Shown: in pieces, positions 18,629 to 28,555 of the stretch
Layout of the letters: each line of letters begins with the position of its first letter
Position numbering within the stretch: the first letter of the stretch is position 1
Assembly: GCA_963700865.1 (NCBI GenBank)
Contig: CAVOZC010000002.1
Location: 124,001 to 188,000, forward strand
Length of the DNA stretch: 64,000 bases
From: CAVOGJ01 sp963700865
GTDB lineage: Bacteria; Planctomycetota; Planctomycetia; Pirellulales; Pirellulaceae
Direction of reading: 5' to 3'
Notes under the pieces: generated by a model
Databases searched by the model: none
Seen by the model: the letters and a program-made list of their open reading frames with translations, nothing else
Told to the model about the DNA's origin: nothing
Translations under genes and position numbers: made by a program

Positions 18629-20104
18629 CTACTTGTTTCTGCTCTCACGCCGTTTCTTGCGCAGCATACGATCGCGTTCTCGTTTCATCTTGGCCCGCTC
18701 CTTGGCCGAAAGTCGCTTACCCGTGCTTTGTTTCGGTTTGGCCAGTCGGCCGTTCGGATCGAGCAGGCCGCCTTGCTGCATTTCACGCATCATTTTCAGT
18801 CGATCGCCGACTCCCTTGCCGGCCATCGATTTCATAAGAGCTGCCATCCCGTCGAATTGCTTGACCAGCTCGTTGACTTCGTGCGGTTCGACGCCAGCCC
18901 CGGCGGCAATCCGCTTGCGGCGGCTGGGATCAATCACGTTGGGATTTTGACGTTCTTTCGCGGTCATCGAATCGATGATACCGAACAGCCGTTTTGTTTC
19001 GCCTTCCGCGTCGACGTCCTTCATCATCTTGTTCAGCTCGCCCATGCCCGGCATCAGGCCCATGAGCTTTTGCATCAAACCGGGCCGCGTTAACTGCGAC
19101 AATTGGCGCGAAAGTCGTCGAGCGTGAACTCGCCTTTTTTCAGTCGTTCCTCGGTCTGGGCCAACTGATCCTGGTCGAATTCCGATTGTGCCGTGCGGAA
19201 CAGTTCGACGACGTCACCCATGCCGAGGATGCGACCCGCCATGCCTTCGGGACGGAAGGGTTCGAGCGCGTCGAGCCGTTCTCCGGTGCCGATGAATTTG
19301 ATCGGCACTCCCGTTACGTGCTTGACCGACAAAACGGCTCCGCCGCGGGCGTCGCCATCGAGCTTGGTCATGATGACCCCGTCCAACTCGAGCGCGGCGT
19401 TGAACGCTGAGGCACTGTTGACAGCGTCTTGTCCGGTCATGCCATCGACGACCAGATAGACCTGGTCCGGGCCGACATGCTGGTCGATTTTCTTGAGTTC
19501 CCCCATGAGGGCCTCATCGATCGCCAGTCGCCCTGCCGTATCCAGGATGACCACCTGGTCGCCAACTTCCTTGGCCCGCTGGACCGCGTCGCGGCAGACT
19601 TTCACCGGGTCTTGAGCCCCCGGTTCCGAATAAACGGGCACGCCCAGAGTCTCGCCGATGACGTGCAACTGCTCAATCGCCGCCGGGACGCTGCAGGTCC
19701 GCCGCCGCCAGCAGTGGCTTTCTCCCCTCTTGGGCGATCAAGCGGGCCAGCTTGCCGCACGTCGTCGTCTTTCCCGATCCCTGCAGTCCGCAGAGCATCA
19801 GTACGGTCACGCCCTCTTTCAGGTGGAGTGACGGATCCACGGGCCCCATGATGTCCCGCAGTTCGTCGTGGACGATGCCAACCAGCTGCTGGCTGGGATC
19901 GAGCGCCGCCAGGACCTTCGCACCCAGCGCTTGCTCCGTCACCCGTTCCATGAACGCTTGGGCGACCGAGTAGCTGACGTCCGCTTCCAGCAACGATTGC
20001 TCGACCAGCCGCAGCCCGTCGCGCATGTTCGTCTCCGTCAGCTTCCCTTTCCCGCGGAGGGACTTAAGGGCCGCCTGGAGGCCGTCCTGGAGTGATTCGA
20101 ACAT
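18629..20104 (-). CDS. ffh: Signal recognition particle protein Ffh (two frameshifts)
   Basis: SRP54-type GTPase that binds signal peptides and SRP RNA and targets membrane proteins to FtsY/SecYEG. Start ATG 20104 (MFESLQDGLQAALKSL). N domain, then G domain with P-loop GLQGSGKTTTCGKLA, DTAGRLAIDE, TKLDGDARGG and GTGERLDALEPF. The M domain follows (LMQKLMGLMPGMGELNKMM, NPNVIDPSRRKRIAAGAG, then a basic Met-rich C-terminus). Frame breaks: near 19672 (one extra G after DLQRP) and near 19100 (one missing base after DDFRAN). The gene is essential, so these are probably consensus errors. It leads the minus-strand cluster into rpsP. Confidence 0.94.
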
Positions 20105-20692
20105 AGGAAACTGTGAAACAGGACAAACAGGACGAGCGTGGGCCGAGACGGATGCGACCGCCACGGAATGGGGCAATGGAGGCCCATGCCGGCGGGATCC
20201 TCCGAGTCCCGGATTGTAAACCATCCCCAGCCGCGCTGTAAATGCTCGGCCAGCCCTGGGACGCAGCGCTTTCGTCCCTGTCGACACCGCCCGACCGGAG
20301 TACCTGGCAGGCCCTGCCGCTGCTAACCGCCGTCGCGGACCACGTCCCCCCCGTGGCCCAGTGACCATGGCCGGCGGCCGGACGGCGACGGACGCGGGGA
20401 TCTGTGGAAAATGCGTCGTTTGTCACGTGCCAAGGGGGGAGTGGGCTCCGGCACCTCGACAGCAGGGCTGGCATTGTCACAATGGACTTGGCCTGTCAGA
20501 TTAGGAATATCCACAAAAAGTACCAGCCAAGCAGGGATTTTCGCCGATAATCCGACTTGCGACTGGAAGGAGCCGGACCCTCGTCGGCATGGCCCGTGGC
20601 CCCGCCAGGGCGGCCGGATCCCTGGTTGCGCCAGATTCCCCCCAACCGGGATGTCAGCTTCCTAATTCCCTTCACGTTCAGGTTGAGCCTCG
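20105..20692. other. Intergenic stretch without recognised gene
   Basis: Divergent interval between ffh (minus) and the DUF1573 gene (plus). It must hold both promoters. No conserved protein, tRNA or clear terminator was seen. The weak open frames here are GC-rich shadows. Confidence 0.5.
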
Positions 20693-21688
20693 ATGCTACG
20701 CGCCTTCGTTTTATTTGCCTTTCTTGGATCCTGCACATCCCTTGCGACGGGAAAGGAATGGGCACGAGCCATGTTTGAAACGACTACGCATGAATTTGGC
20801 ACCGTGGCACGCGGTGCCCAGGCCGAATATGTGTTCGTCCTGCAGAACATCTACAAAGAAGATGTCCACATTTCGGGTGTCCGCAGCAGTTGTGGCTGTA
20901 CGACACCAACGATCGAAAACGCCTCACTGAAGACGTGGGAGACCGGTGGTATTCGAGCCAAGTTCAATTCACGGTCCTTCCTCGGCCAGAAGAGCGCCAC
21001 GATCACGGTAACGATCGACCAGCCTTTTCCGGCAGAAGTCCAATTGACGGTAAGCGGTTACATTCGAAGCGATGTTGTGCTTCAGCCTGGTGCCGTGGAT
21101 GTGGGCGAGCTGGACGCCGGCGTACCCGCGGAGCAGACGATCGACATCAGTTACGCCGGTCGCAACGATTGGCAGATCCGCGGCATCGAGGTGCCACACG
21201 ACTACTTTCGTGTCAGCCTACGGGAAACACGCCGCGGACAAGGGCGAGTCGACTATCAAATGAACGTGCGACTGACCGAGAATGCGCCCGTCGGCTACCT
21301 CCAGGATCAGTTTTTTATCGTGACCAACGATCAACGGATGGAACGGATCCCGGTGGTGATCAGTGGTCGCGTCCTGCCCAGCGTGACCGTCAGCCCCTCC
21401 TCGCTGGCACTCGGAGTCCTGCAGCCGGGTCAGCAAGTGACGCGTAAGATCTTGGTCCGTTCCAAACGGCCTTTCCAGGTTACCGATGTCGACTGCGGCA
21501 GTGATTGCTTGACGTTCGAGAGTCCCCAGGGTGCCGCGAAGTTGCATGTGATTCCCGTGACCTTCACGGCGGGTGATGAACCAGGCACCTTGGCCATGGA
21601 GATCAACATCAAGACGGATTTGGGACAAGGCGCTGCAGCGCAGTGTGTCGCCACCGCTTCCGTGCGCGATCCGATGACGCAGCAATAG
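20693..21688 (+). CDS. Secreted DUF1573 domain protein
   Basis: 331 residues with a signal peptide (LRAFVLFAFLGSCTSLATG). The DUF1573 (ASPM-SPD-2-Hydin-like) domain near the N-terminus has the typical FGTVARGAQAEYVFVLQN followed by VRSSCGCTTP, a conserved Cys pair. Two further Ig-like segments follow (VDVGELDAGVPAEQTI; LALGVLQPGQQVTRKILVRS). Such proteins are common in planctomycetes and Bacteroidetes and are thought to be periplasmic or surface structural proteins. No enzymatic motif. Monocistronic; a hairpin repeat follows about 65 bases after the stop. Confidence 0.88.
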   Translation: MLRAFVLFAFLGSCTSLATGKEWARAMFETTTHEFGTVARGAQAEYVFVLQNIYKEDVHISGVRSSCGCTTPTIENASLKTWETGGIRAKFNSRSFLGQKSATITVTIDQPFPAEVQLTVSGYIRSDVVLQPGAVDVGELDAGVPAEQTIDISYAGRNDWQIRGIEVPHDYFRVSLRETRRGQGRVDYQMNVRLTENAPVGYLQDQFFIVTNDQRMERIPVVISGRVLPSVTVSPSSLALGVLQPGQQVTRKILVRSKRPFQVTDVDCGSDCLTFESPQGAAKLHVIPVTFTAGDEPGTLAMEINIKTDLGQGAAAQCVATASVRDPMTQQ

Positions 21689-21754
21689 GCGTTGATTTGG
21701 CGGCCGACGATTCGATAAGGGGTGCACCGCCGCACGCCGAGCCGCAAATTTCGT

Positions 21755-21829
21755 TTAACCGTCAGCCGCAGGCGTGCGCGAGCGCACGCACGTTGCCAAA
21801 AAACGCGTACGCCTGCGGCTGACGGTTAA
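21755..21829. repeat. Perfect 21-bp inverted repeat (REP-like element)
   Basis: TTAACCGTCAGCCGCAGGCG(T) at 21755-21775 is the exact reverse complement of 21809-21829, with 33 bases between that contain a smaller GCGTGCGCGAGCGCACGC palindrome. It sits between the convergent DUF1573 and PPTase genes. It may act as a bidirectional hairpin terminator, but its size and motif look like a dispersed extragenic palindrome. Confidence 0.85.
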
Positions 21830-21920
21830 GCGCGATAGGTGACTCATGCCAGGCATAAAGCTGTTGGAGTGTTTCGCTTCGTCGTGAGCGGTCGTTCGCG
21901 CCGACCACAGCGACCGTCGG

Positions 21921-22670
21921 TCAGACTGGCTTGTCCGCCGGCCATGCGAACAAACGCACCGTGGGCGAAGGCCTGCGGCGAATGGCCAGCGCTGCCGGAA
22001 ACTCCTCAGCAGGGGAAAGATGCATGAGCGTCCAGGCATCCGCTTCGCCCCGATCGCCGTTGACGTCATAGATCCGACACGGTCGATCGTCGAGAAACTC
22101 GACTTCAACATTGCGCAACGGAAACGTCAGTCCTTTGCCAATCGCCTTGAGGTAAGCCTCCTTGCGTGTCCAGCAGCGAAAGAAGGCAGCCGGTTGTTCC
22201 GCCGATGAGAGCCTTGTCAGTTTCTCCGTTTCACTGTCGGCAAAGTAGCGTTTCGCCAGGCCCAGCATGTCCTGCATGGGACGGACACGCTCCAGATCCA
22301 CACCCAGCGGCTGGTCGCGGGTAATAGCGAATAAGCCCAGATCGCCCGAATTGCTGAAATTGAAATGGAATCGTGCGGCCAGCTCCGGCTGGCGGAAACG
22401 GGGCTTGCCCAGGTTTTCATAAGCGAAATCCAGTTCGTTCGCTCCACATTGTGCGTAAGCCGCCAAGAGTTGCCGCATGCGTGCCCGACCGACGACAAAG
22501 TGCTCGCGATGATGATCGAACAGGAATTGTCCGGCACGTCGTTGCTCGTCGGCGGCAAGGATCGTGAGCAGCTGGGGGCGGTCGGGCGAGGTCAGCCTCA
22601 GCCGCCAGATATGGACTTCGCCGGCAGCCAGATTCGGCGGCTCGCAGCCGCTCAGCCAGGAATCATCCAT
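21921..22670 (-). CDS. 4'-phosphopantetheinyl transferase, Sfp type
   Basis: Transfers phosphopantetheine from CoA to carrier-protein domains of fatty-acid, polyketide or peptide synthases. 249 residues from ATG 22670. Signature motifs: FNFSNSGDLGLFAI, the Mg-binding GVDLERVRP, and WTRKEAYLKAIGKGL (W-x-x-KEA-x-x-K). Length and the two-motif spacing indicate the Sfp/EntD class rather than AcpS. It starts 7 bases after the large PEP-CTERM gene on the same strand, but no functional link is evident. No PKS/NRPS gene lies in the window. Confidence 0.93.
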   Translation of the reverse strand: MDDSWLSGCEPPNLAAGEVHIWRLRLTSPDRPQLLTILAADEQRRAGQFLFDHHREHFVVGRARMRQLLAAYAQCGANELDFAYENLGKPRFRQPELAARFHFNFSNSGDLGLFAITRDQPLGVDLERVRPMQDMLGLAKRYFADSETEKLTRLSSAEQPAAFFRCWTRKEAYLKAIGKGLTFPLRNVEVEFLDDRPCRIYDVNGDRGEADAWTLMHLSPAEEFPAALAIRRRPSPTVRLFAWPADKPV

Positions 22671-22677
22671 CCTACCG

Positions 22678-24651
22678 CTACCCCGTCCGCTGCCTTGGCG
22701 ATTTCGACGCGCGTCCGTGCGCGGCGGCGAGAAACCGCCGCCTCCGCAGGGCAGCCAGCCACGTCCCGGTGGCGGCCAGCAGCCCCCAGCCATGCGGCTC
22801 GGGGACGGAGGCGGTGGCGGTGAACAACTTGTTCTCGTTCCACAGATTGAAATCGGAAACATCGGTCACGCCGTCTCCGTTGAAATCGCCCGTGTCCCAA
22901 CGTCCCTCAAAGCGGAATACCCCCGCCTGCCAGAGATCAAAATCGCCGCCGTCGACCCGACCGTCCAAGTTGGCATCGCCGCGGAGATAGGGAGCCGCCA
23001 GGGAACTGCCGGTTCCGGCCCGTGTCAGCCACAGATCGAGGTCGGACTGATCCAGCGTGCCGTCGCCGTTGAGATCGAAAAGTTCCTGATCCGTCGAAAC
23101 GACAGGCAAACCGTCGAGCAGGTTGCCCGTGTCCAGCAGGGCGTTCAAATCAGCCAGATCGCAGTCGCCGTCCGCATTGAAGTCGCAGTTAGGCTGCGGC
23201 GTGATGACAATCTCAAAAATACGATCCGAGGCACCGCTGACTGCATCCGGGTTATTCCGCGTGTGGGGTGCATTGGAGACGATCCCGCCAAAAAGATAAC
23301 CGACGACTTGCTCGCCGTTGATGGCATCCAGGTCGAGGACGCCGTTGCCAAACGAGACAGCGTCCTCCGCCGGAAAGAACTCGGCATTCGCGCCGAACCG
23401 CAGCGTATTCCCCTGCTGGTCCAGTAATTCGGGAAACGCGCCCAGGTAATGCTGGCGATAGTTCCCGTTTTGATCGCGGACCACCGATGTGATTTGACTC
23501 GTGAAAGGCATGTCATCGTCGCGGTCGAGCGTGTTCGTGGCGGCGTCCATGGTGTGAAGCGAAATGCCGCCCAGCAGGATTTCGTGCATCTCCCCGAGGC
23601 TCTCGGAGTAGAGTCCCAGCTTGCCCGAATGGTATTGATTCATCGCCTGTTTGAAAGTGTCGGCCGCCGCCGGATCGGCCATCGTGGGCGACCCTGTGAC
23701 GTCTACTTCGACCGGAACCGTCCAGGTCCCGAACGATTCGGTAAAAACGCCCGCCAGAGCCACCAAGGCTTCCTCCGTTCCCCCGTCCATGCCCGGCCTC
23801 AGTATCGGTATCACATTCAAGTCGCGGCGGCGATATTCGGGTAAGGGAGACGTCATCGCCACGCTCGCCACGGAGAGTGTGGAGCCATCGTCCACGATCT
23901 CAAAGCTGCGGATCTGCTGGGTGTAGTCGCCGTTGCGACCCGGCGAGTAGCCACCCTGGAAGTCGTGACCAAATACCAACTGCATGCGGCCGTCCAACTC
24001 ATACATTGCACCCCCGGTGACGCGAAAGATCGGATCGGTCGTCTGACGGAGGTGATCGCCCAATTGTCCCGTGCCATTCATCGTCCAGTCCATCAATGCC
24101 GGGCAAGTCGATGGCCGTCAGCTCGCTGAACGTGCCGAAGCCTCCTCCAGGGCGCGCCCATAACCGCCAGACATGTAAAGCCGCTCGCCTCGCTGGAAAA
24201 ACTGATTATTCGTCGGCGTCAGCGACGCCACTTCCTGGGGAGTTAAGCCGGCGTCCTCCAACGAACGAGACCAGACCTGCTTGGCCATCGGGTCGATCAC
24301 CCAGACGTCCCGGTTTTGTGAATCCGGGGGAAAGTTTGCCTGTCCCGACATCTCGAAACCATGCATGCCGTTGGTTCGCCCGGCCAGCATGATCCATTTT
24401 CCGTCCCACTCGGCGGCGGCGAAGGAATGCAAGGTGGGAAGATCCGCCGCACCCATGTCATAGGGGCGAACGGTCAGTGTGTAGGGCAGGGCGGCACTCG
24501 CGTGCACCGGCGAAAAGGTATCCGTCTGATGCTGGGCCAGTGACGTCGAGCCGCAGGCGGTCATTAGCCCGGCGAAACAAAGGCAGCGGCACCATGACCC
24601 CTTCGGTCGCCTGGGCGAGAGTGCCTTGGCCATCGCGTCGTTCTTCTTCAT
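22678..24651 (-). CDS. Large dockerin-type / PEP-CTERM surface protein with kelch-like N-terminus (frameshifted)
   Basis: Secreted protein of about 655 residues after joining two frames near 24110. The signal peptide includes CLCFAGLMTACGSTSLAQ. The N-terminal two-thirds resembles a kelch/beta-propeller (WDGKWIMLAGRTNGMHGFE, ERLYMSGGYG, GAMYELDGRMQLVFGHDFQGGY). EF-hand-like dockerin repeats follow (DFNADGDCDLADLNALL, DLNGDGTLDQSDLDLWL, DANLDGRVDGGDFDLW, DFNGDGVTDVSDFNLWN). The C-terminus has VPEP, a hydrophobic helix and an Arg cluster, i.e. a PEP-CTERM signal processed by exosortase. Calcium-binding and envelope anchoring are expected; the ligand is unknown. The start is ATG 24651; an in-frame ATG lies at 24666. 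Confidence 0.85.
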
Positions 24652-24785
24652 TCGTACCACTCTCACTGTGCTTGGTTTTTCGTCGGCCGGCCCGCTCGGC
24701 TACCGGCATTCTCGCCATCATAACGCGCCCGGGAGGCCGCGCCGAGTTTCTGGCGACTTCGTTTACGAGCAATATCGCCTCATCC

Positions 24786-26579
24786 TTACCGCAAGACATC
24801 GGCGAAGGCGGCTTCCAGGCAGTCGAGTGATTTCTGGCCCGCTTGGCCGTCGACGACGACATTCACCCGGACCTCGCTGGTGCTGATCATCTCAACGTTC
24901 ACACCCAGGTTACCTAGTGCCTGAAACATGCGAATGGCCACGATCGTATGGCTCCGCAATCCGATGCCTGACACGGACAACTTGGCGATCTCGGGCTTGG
25001 TCTTGACGTTTCCACAGCCGAGCTCACGGGCGAGTGGCTGCACGGCGGCCACACTCTGCGCCAATTGAGAACGAGGTACGGTAAAGCTGAGGTTCGCTAA
25101 ACCACCCATGGCGTCGCTCTGTACGATCATATCGACGAGGATGCCGGCGGAAGCCACCGTCTCGAAGATGCCAGCCGCAATGCCCGGCGTATCGGGCACT
25201 TCGTCGATCGACACCAGCGCCTGTCCCTCGTCGAGCGTGATGCGATCGAGAAAGAGTTCCTCCATGTCGATACTTCCCAGACGACTCACAATATCCGTCA
25301 GTTCCTCGGGAGAACGACTGACGGCGTACGAGACTTTGGGCCGGGCAGCGTCGGGAGGTTGGCGATCGAGTCCGAACGCCCGGTGCACTGCGGCCAGCGC
25401 CTTGCTGGCGTATGGCCGCTCGATGAGCGCCGAGATCTTGATCTCGCTGGTGGTGATCATCTGCATGTTCATGCCCTCGTCGGCCAGGGCGCGGAACATC
25501 TTGTCGGCAACTCCCGTTTGTGTGGCCATGCCCAGCCCCACGACCGAGACCTTGGCCACCTGTTCGTTGTGCGTGACCTCCACGGGACCCAACGCCGCAA
25601 TGGATTCGTCCACTGCGTCCAACGTGATCCTCAGTTCGTGAGCCGGAACCGTAAAGGAGATATTGGCCTTCCCTTCGTATCCGACGTTCTGCACGATCAT
25701 GTCGATCGTCACATTACAAGCCGCGATCTTCGAGAATATTTCGGCACTCACGCCCGGACGGTCAGGCACGCCCGCGATCGAGATGCGGGCCTCGTCGCGA
25801 GTCATCGCCGCACCGCAAACCGGCACGCTGGCCGATTCGGGTTCGGACACGATCATGGTGCCGGGTTGGTCGGAGAAGCTACTGCGGACGTGAATGGGGA
25901 CGGAAAATTTCTTGGCGAATTCAATCGATCGACTGTGCATCACGCCCGCACCCAGGCTGGCCAGCTCGAGCATTTCGTCATAGCTGATCTGGTTCACCCG
26001 CCTGGCTTCGGCGAGAAGCCGAGGATCGGTTGTATAGACACCATCGACGTCGGTATAGATCTCGCAGGCGTCGGCAGCCAGGACGGCGGCCAAGGCGACG
26101 GCCGTCGTGTCACTCCCGCCACGTCCCAGGGTCGTGATATTCAGTTCATCATCCATGCCTTGAAAACCGGCCGCGATGGCGATGTAGCCGTCATCCAAAA
26201 GGCCTCGAATGCGGTCGGTGGCAATGGAACGAATACGAGCCTTGGTGTGCGTGGCGTCCGTGCGGATGCCGAGTTGTACACCGGTCAGGCTGACTCCCTT
26301 GGCCCCCAGCGCATCGATCGCCATGGCGACGAGCGCCACGCTGACTTGCTCCCCCGTGGAAAGGAGCATATCCATTTCGCGGGCGGGAGGGCGATCGTTC
26401 AGGTCCCTGGCCAACTGGACAAGCAAATCAGTTGTCTTGCCCATGGCACTGACCACCATGACCACCTGGTGTCCTTGATGCTGAGCTCGGATGGCCTTGC
26501 GGGCGGCGGCCCGAATTTTCTCGACATCCGCGACGCTCGTGCCGCCGAATTTTTGGACAATGATCGACATCTTGCTCAT
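24786..26579 (-). CDS. lysC: Aspartate kinase with four ACT domains
   Basis: Phosphorylates aspartate, the first step to lysine, threonine and methionine. Catalytic domain residues 1-250: IVQKFGGTSVADVEKI, LSTGEQVS, LGRGGSDTTA and CEIYTDVDGVYTTDPR. Regulatory part: ACT pair one (about 265-420; ISIAGVPDRPGVSAEIF and VSVVGLGMATQTGVADKMF) and a second pair (about 450-597; VSIDEVPDTPGIAAGIF and LSVSGIGLRSHTIVAIRMF). At 597 residues it is nearly 200 longer than the usual enzyme of about 400 residues with one ACT pair. The ATG overlaps the apgM stop by 4 bases, so translation is coupled. Allosteric feedback by lysine and/or threonine is expected. Confidence 0.95.
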   Translation of the reverse strand: MSKMSIIVQKFGGTSVADVEKIRAAARKAIRAQHQGHQVVMVVSAMGKTTDLLVQLARDLNDRPPAREMDMLLSTGEQVSVALVAMAIDALGAKGVSLTGVQLGIRTDATHTKARIRSIATDRIRGLLDDGYIAIAAGFQGMDDELNITTLGRGGSDTTAVALAAVLAADACEIYTDVDGVYTTDPRLLAEARRVNQISYDEMLELASLGAGVMHSRSIEFAKKFSVPIHVRSSFSDQPGTMIVSEPESASVPVCGAAMTRDEARISIAGVPDRPGVSAEIFSKIAACNVTIDMIVQNVGYEGKANISFTVPAHELRITLDAVDESIAALGPVEVTHNEQVAKVSVVGLGMATQTGVADKMFRALADEGMNMQMITTSEIKISALIERPYASKALAAVHRAFGLDRQPPDAARPKVSYAVSRSPEELTDIVSRLGSIDMEELFLDRITLDEGQALVSIDEVPDTPGIAAGIFETVASAGILVDMIVQSDAMGGLANLSFTVPRSQLAQSVAAVQPLARELGCGNVKTKPEIAKLSVSGIGLRSHTIVAIRMFQALGNLGVNVEMISTSEVRVNVVVDGQAGQKSLDCLEAAFADVLR

Positions 26580-27793
26580 GATGACTGGGACGGATTGTCT
26601 AAAAAGAACTTCATCAATTCGTGTCCCTTTGAAAAGACGTGCGGCGATGCCTGGCTGGCCGTCTCGTCATAGGCCGCCGCCCCGCCCGCGGCGATGCCGG
26701 TGCCAGCCATGGCCCACGGGACAAAACCGTGACTGTGCGTCTTGGTGCGGAGAAAGGTGGGATGATCAGGAGACACGAGGATGCGGTAGCGACCCCGCTG
26801 TTGCAGCGACCGATGCAAGGGCTCCACAATGTGGCGATCAATCTCCTCCAAGGCCTTGATCTTGGCGGCCAGGTCGCCCTCATGCGACGCCTCGTCCGGC
26901 GCTTCGACATGGACGCACACCAGGTCCACCTCATCCAGGGCGTCGACCGCGTAGCGGCCCTTGGCGGCATAGTCGGTATCGGTGTAGCCCGTGGCGCCGG
27001 GCACTTCGATGCGTTTCCAGCCGATCAGGGCGGCCAGTCCCCGCAGCAGATCGACGGCCGTTATCATCGCGCCCCGCTTTCCGTAGACCTCTGAAAAGGG
27101 TAGCAGCGACGGTGTCCGCCCCAACCCCCATAACCAGATATGGGTCGCCGGGAGTTTCCCGGCGGCCCGGCGTTCCCGATTGACCGGATGATCGGCAAAC
27201 ACGTCGGCGCTGGTCGACATCCACTGCACGAGCAGGTCACTACCGGGGCCACGAGGGTAATCATCCGTAACCGATTTGTCGGACAAGTCATGGGGCGGTG
27301 TCGCCAGGGTCTCCGCGGTAAATGGGGCCTGAACCTGGGCTCCTCGGAAGATCAACAGGTTGCGGTAACTGACGCCCGGGACGAATTCCAGATGGTCCCC
27401 GTCCACCGCCCGCCGCAGATCGGCGAGCAAGGCGGCGGCTTCCTCGCTGGAAATGTGGTCCGCCGTGAAACTCTGCATGGTCTGATCGCGGACCGTCACC
27501 AGGTTGCAGCGAATGGCCCAGTCATGGGGGCCGAGGGCGATCCCTTGTGCCGCCGCCTCCAGTGGCGCCCGGCCAGTGAAGTGTTGGTCGACGTCATAGC
27601 CCAGCAGGTTCATATTCGCCACGTCCGAACCGGCCGGCAGATGGTCGGGCACGTTATTCGAGCGACCGACGATGCCGGCGGCCGCGATGGTATCCATGGC
27701 TGGCGTCGTGGCGGCCGCCAAGGGAGTCTGACCGTCCAGCGCGGCTTGCGGCTCATCGGCGCATCCATCGGGAATGACGATTGCATACTTCAT
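26576..27793 (-). CDS. ApgM-family phosphoglycerate mutase-like protein, possible homoserine kinase
   Basis: Alkaline-phosphatase-superfamily protein of the archaeal-type cofactor-independent phosphoglycerate mutase group (COG3635), 405 residues. It has MKYAIVIPDGCADEP, TPAMDTIAAAGIVGRSNNVP, GSDVANMNLLGYD (nucleophile Ser region), HVEAPDEASHEGD and SPDHPT...THSHGFVPWA metal-binding motifs. It lies between hom and lysC, with a 4-base overlap onto lysC. Comparative-genomic annotation has proposed members in such clusters as functional analogues of homoserine kinase. No ThrB-type GHMP kinase is seen nearby. The family call is firm; which of the two functions applies is inference from context. 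Confidence 0.9.
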   Translation of the reverse strand: MKYAIVIPDGCADEPQAALDGQTPLAAATTPAMDTIAAAGIVGRSNNVPDHLPAGSDVANMNLLGYDVDQHFTGRAPLEAAAQGIALGPHDWAIRCNLVTVRDQTMQSFTADHISSEEAAALLADLRRAVDGDHLEFVPGVSYRNLLIFRGAQVQAPFTAETLATPPHDLSDKSVTDDYPRGPGSDLLVQWMSTSADVFADHPVNRERRAAGKLPATHIWLWGLGRTPSLLPFSEVYGKRGAMITAVDLLRGLAALIGWKRIEVPGATGYTDTDYAAKGRYAVDALDEVDLVCVHVEAPDEASHEGDLAAKIKALEEIDRHIVEPLHRSLQQRGRYRILVSPDHPTFLRTKTHSHGFVPWAMAGTGIAAGGAAAYDETASQASPHVFSKGHELMKFFLDNPSQSS

Positions 27794-27868
27794 GTGGCGG
27801 CTTCCCTGAGGGACCTGTGGCCGGGCCGAACCGGCGGCAAGCGGCAGCAGGCGGCGGGAAAGTGGTCG

Positions 27869-28474
27869 CTAAAACTTACCTTCCGAGGGGACCGATTGGC
27901 CAGCGGGCTCCGCAGGTTTCTGGTCTTCACTCGGTTCCTCCTCGGGGACGTCCGCCAGGTACCCACGCAAGGAAAAGATCAGCCCGAACATGAAGACGAA
28001 ACTCAACGCCGTCAGCCCAAACAGCTTGAAGTTAACCCAGGCGTTCTCGGAGCAATACTCGGCAACCGCCAGATTAAGGACGCCGCATACGAAAAAGAAG
28101 GCGACCCAGGCAAAATTGGTACGGGCCCAGACCCGATCGGGCATCTCGAAGTGCGGCCCCAGCATCCGCCGCACGAGATTTTTCTCGCCAATATATTGGC
28201 TACCCAGGAACACGAGTGCGAGCACCCAGTTGACGATCGTCGGCTTCCACTTGACGAACTCTGGATTCCGCAATATCAGCGTCAGGCCTCCCAGCACCAG
28301 AATGGCAGCCCAGCTGAACAGATAGACTTTTTCGACCTTTTTCTTCACAAACCATACACCCAATACCTGGCAAGTCATGGCAGCCATGATGACGGCCGTT
28401 GCCACATAAATGTCGTACATCTTGTAGGCGATGAAGAACAAGATGACGGGAAAAAAGTCGAAGAAAAGCTTCAT
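27869..28474 (-). CDS. yciB: Inner-membrane septation protein A family (YciB/IspZ)
   Basis: 201-residue membrane protein opening MKLFFDFFPVILFFIAYKMYDIYVAT, the hallmark of the YciB family. It is followed by KKKVEKVYLFSWAAILVLGGLTL, NPEFVKWKPTIVNWVLALVFL and WARTNFAWVAFFFVCGVLNL; five or so membrane spans are expected. A cytoplasmic-type acidic/Pro-rich tail of about 30 residues follows the last span and is longer than in E. coli YciB. The family is linked to cell envelope integrity and septation. It sits between hom and apgM on the same strand; a metabolic link is not obvious. Confidence 0.92.
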   Translation of the reverse strand: MKLFFDFFPVILFFIAYKMYDIYVATAVIMAAMTCQVLGVWFVKKKVEKVYLFSWAAILVLGGLTLILRNPEFVKWKPTIVNWVLALVFLGSQYIGEKNLVRRMLGPHFEMPDRVWARTNFAWVAFFFVCGVLNLAVAEYCSENAWVNFKLFGLTALSFVFMFGLIFSLRGYLADVPEEEPSEDQKPAEPAGQSVPSEGKF

Positions 28475-28555
28475 GGCAACCTGTCAGGGATGAAGGGTGG
28501 AACAAAGGGGTGCGGTCAAGCGGGACGCAAATCAGCATAGTTCTCCATATTGGGA

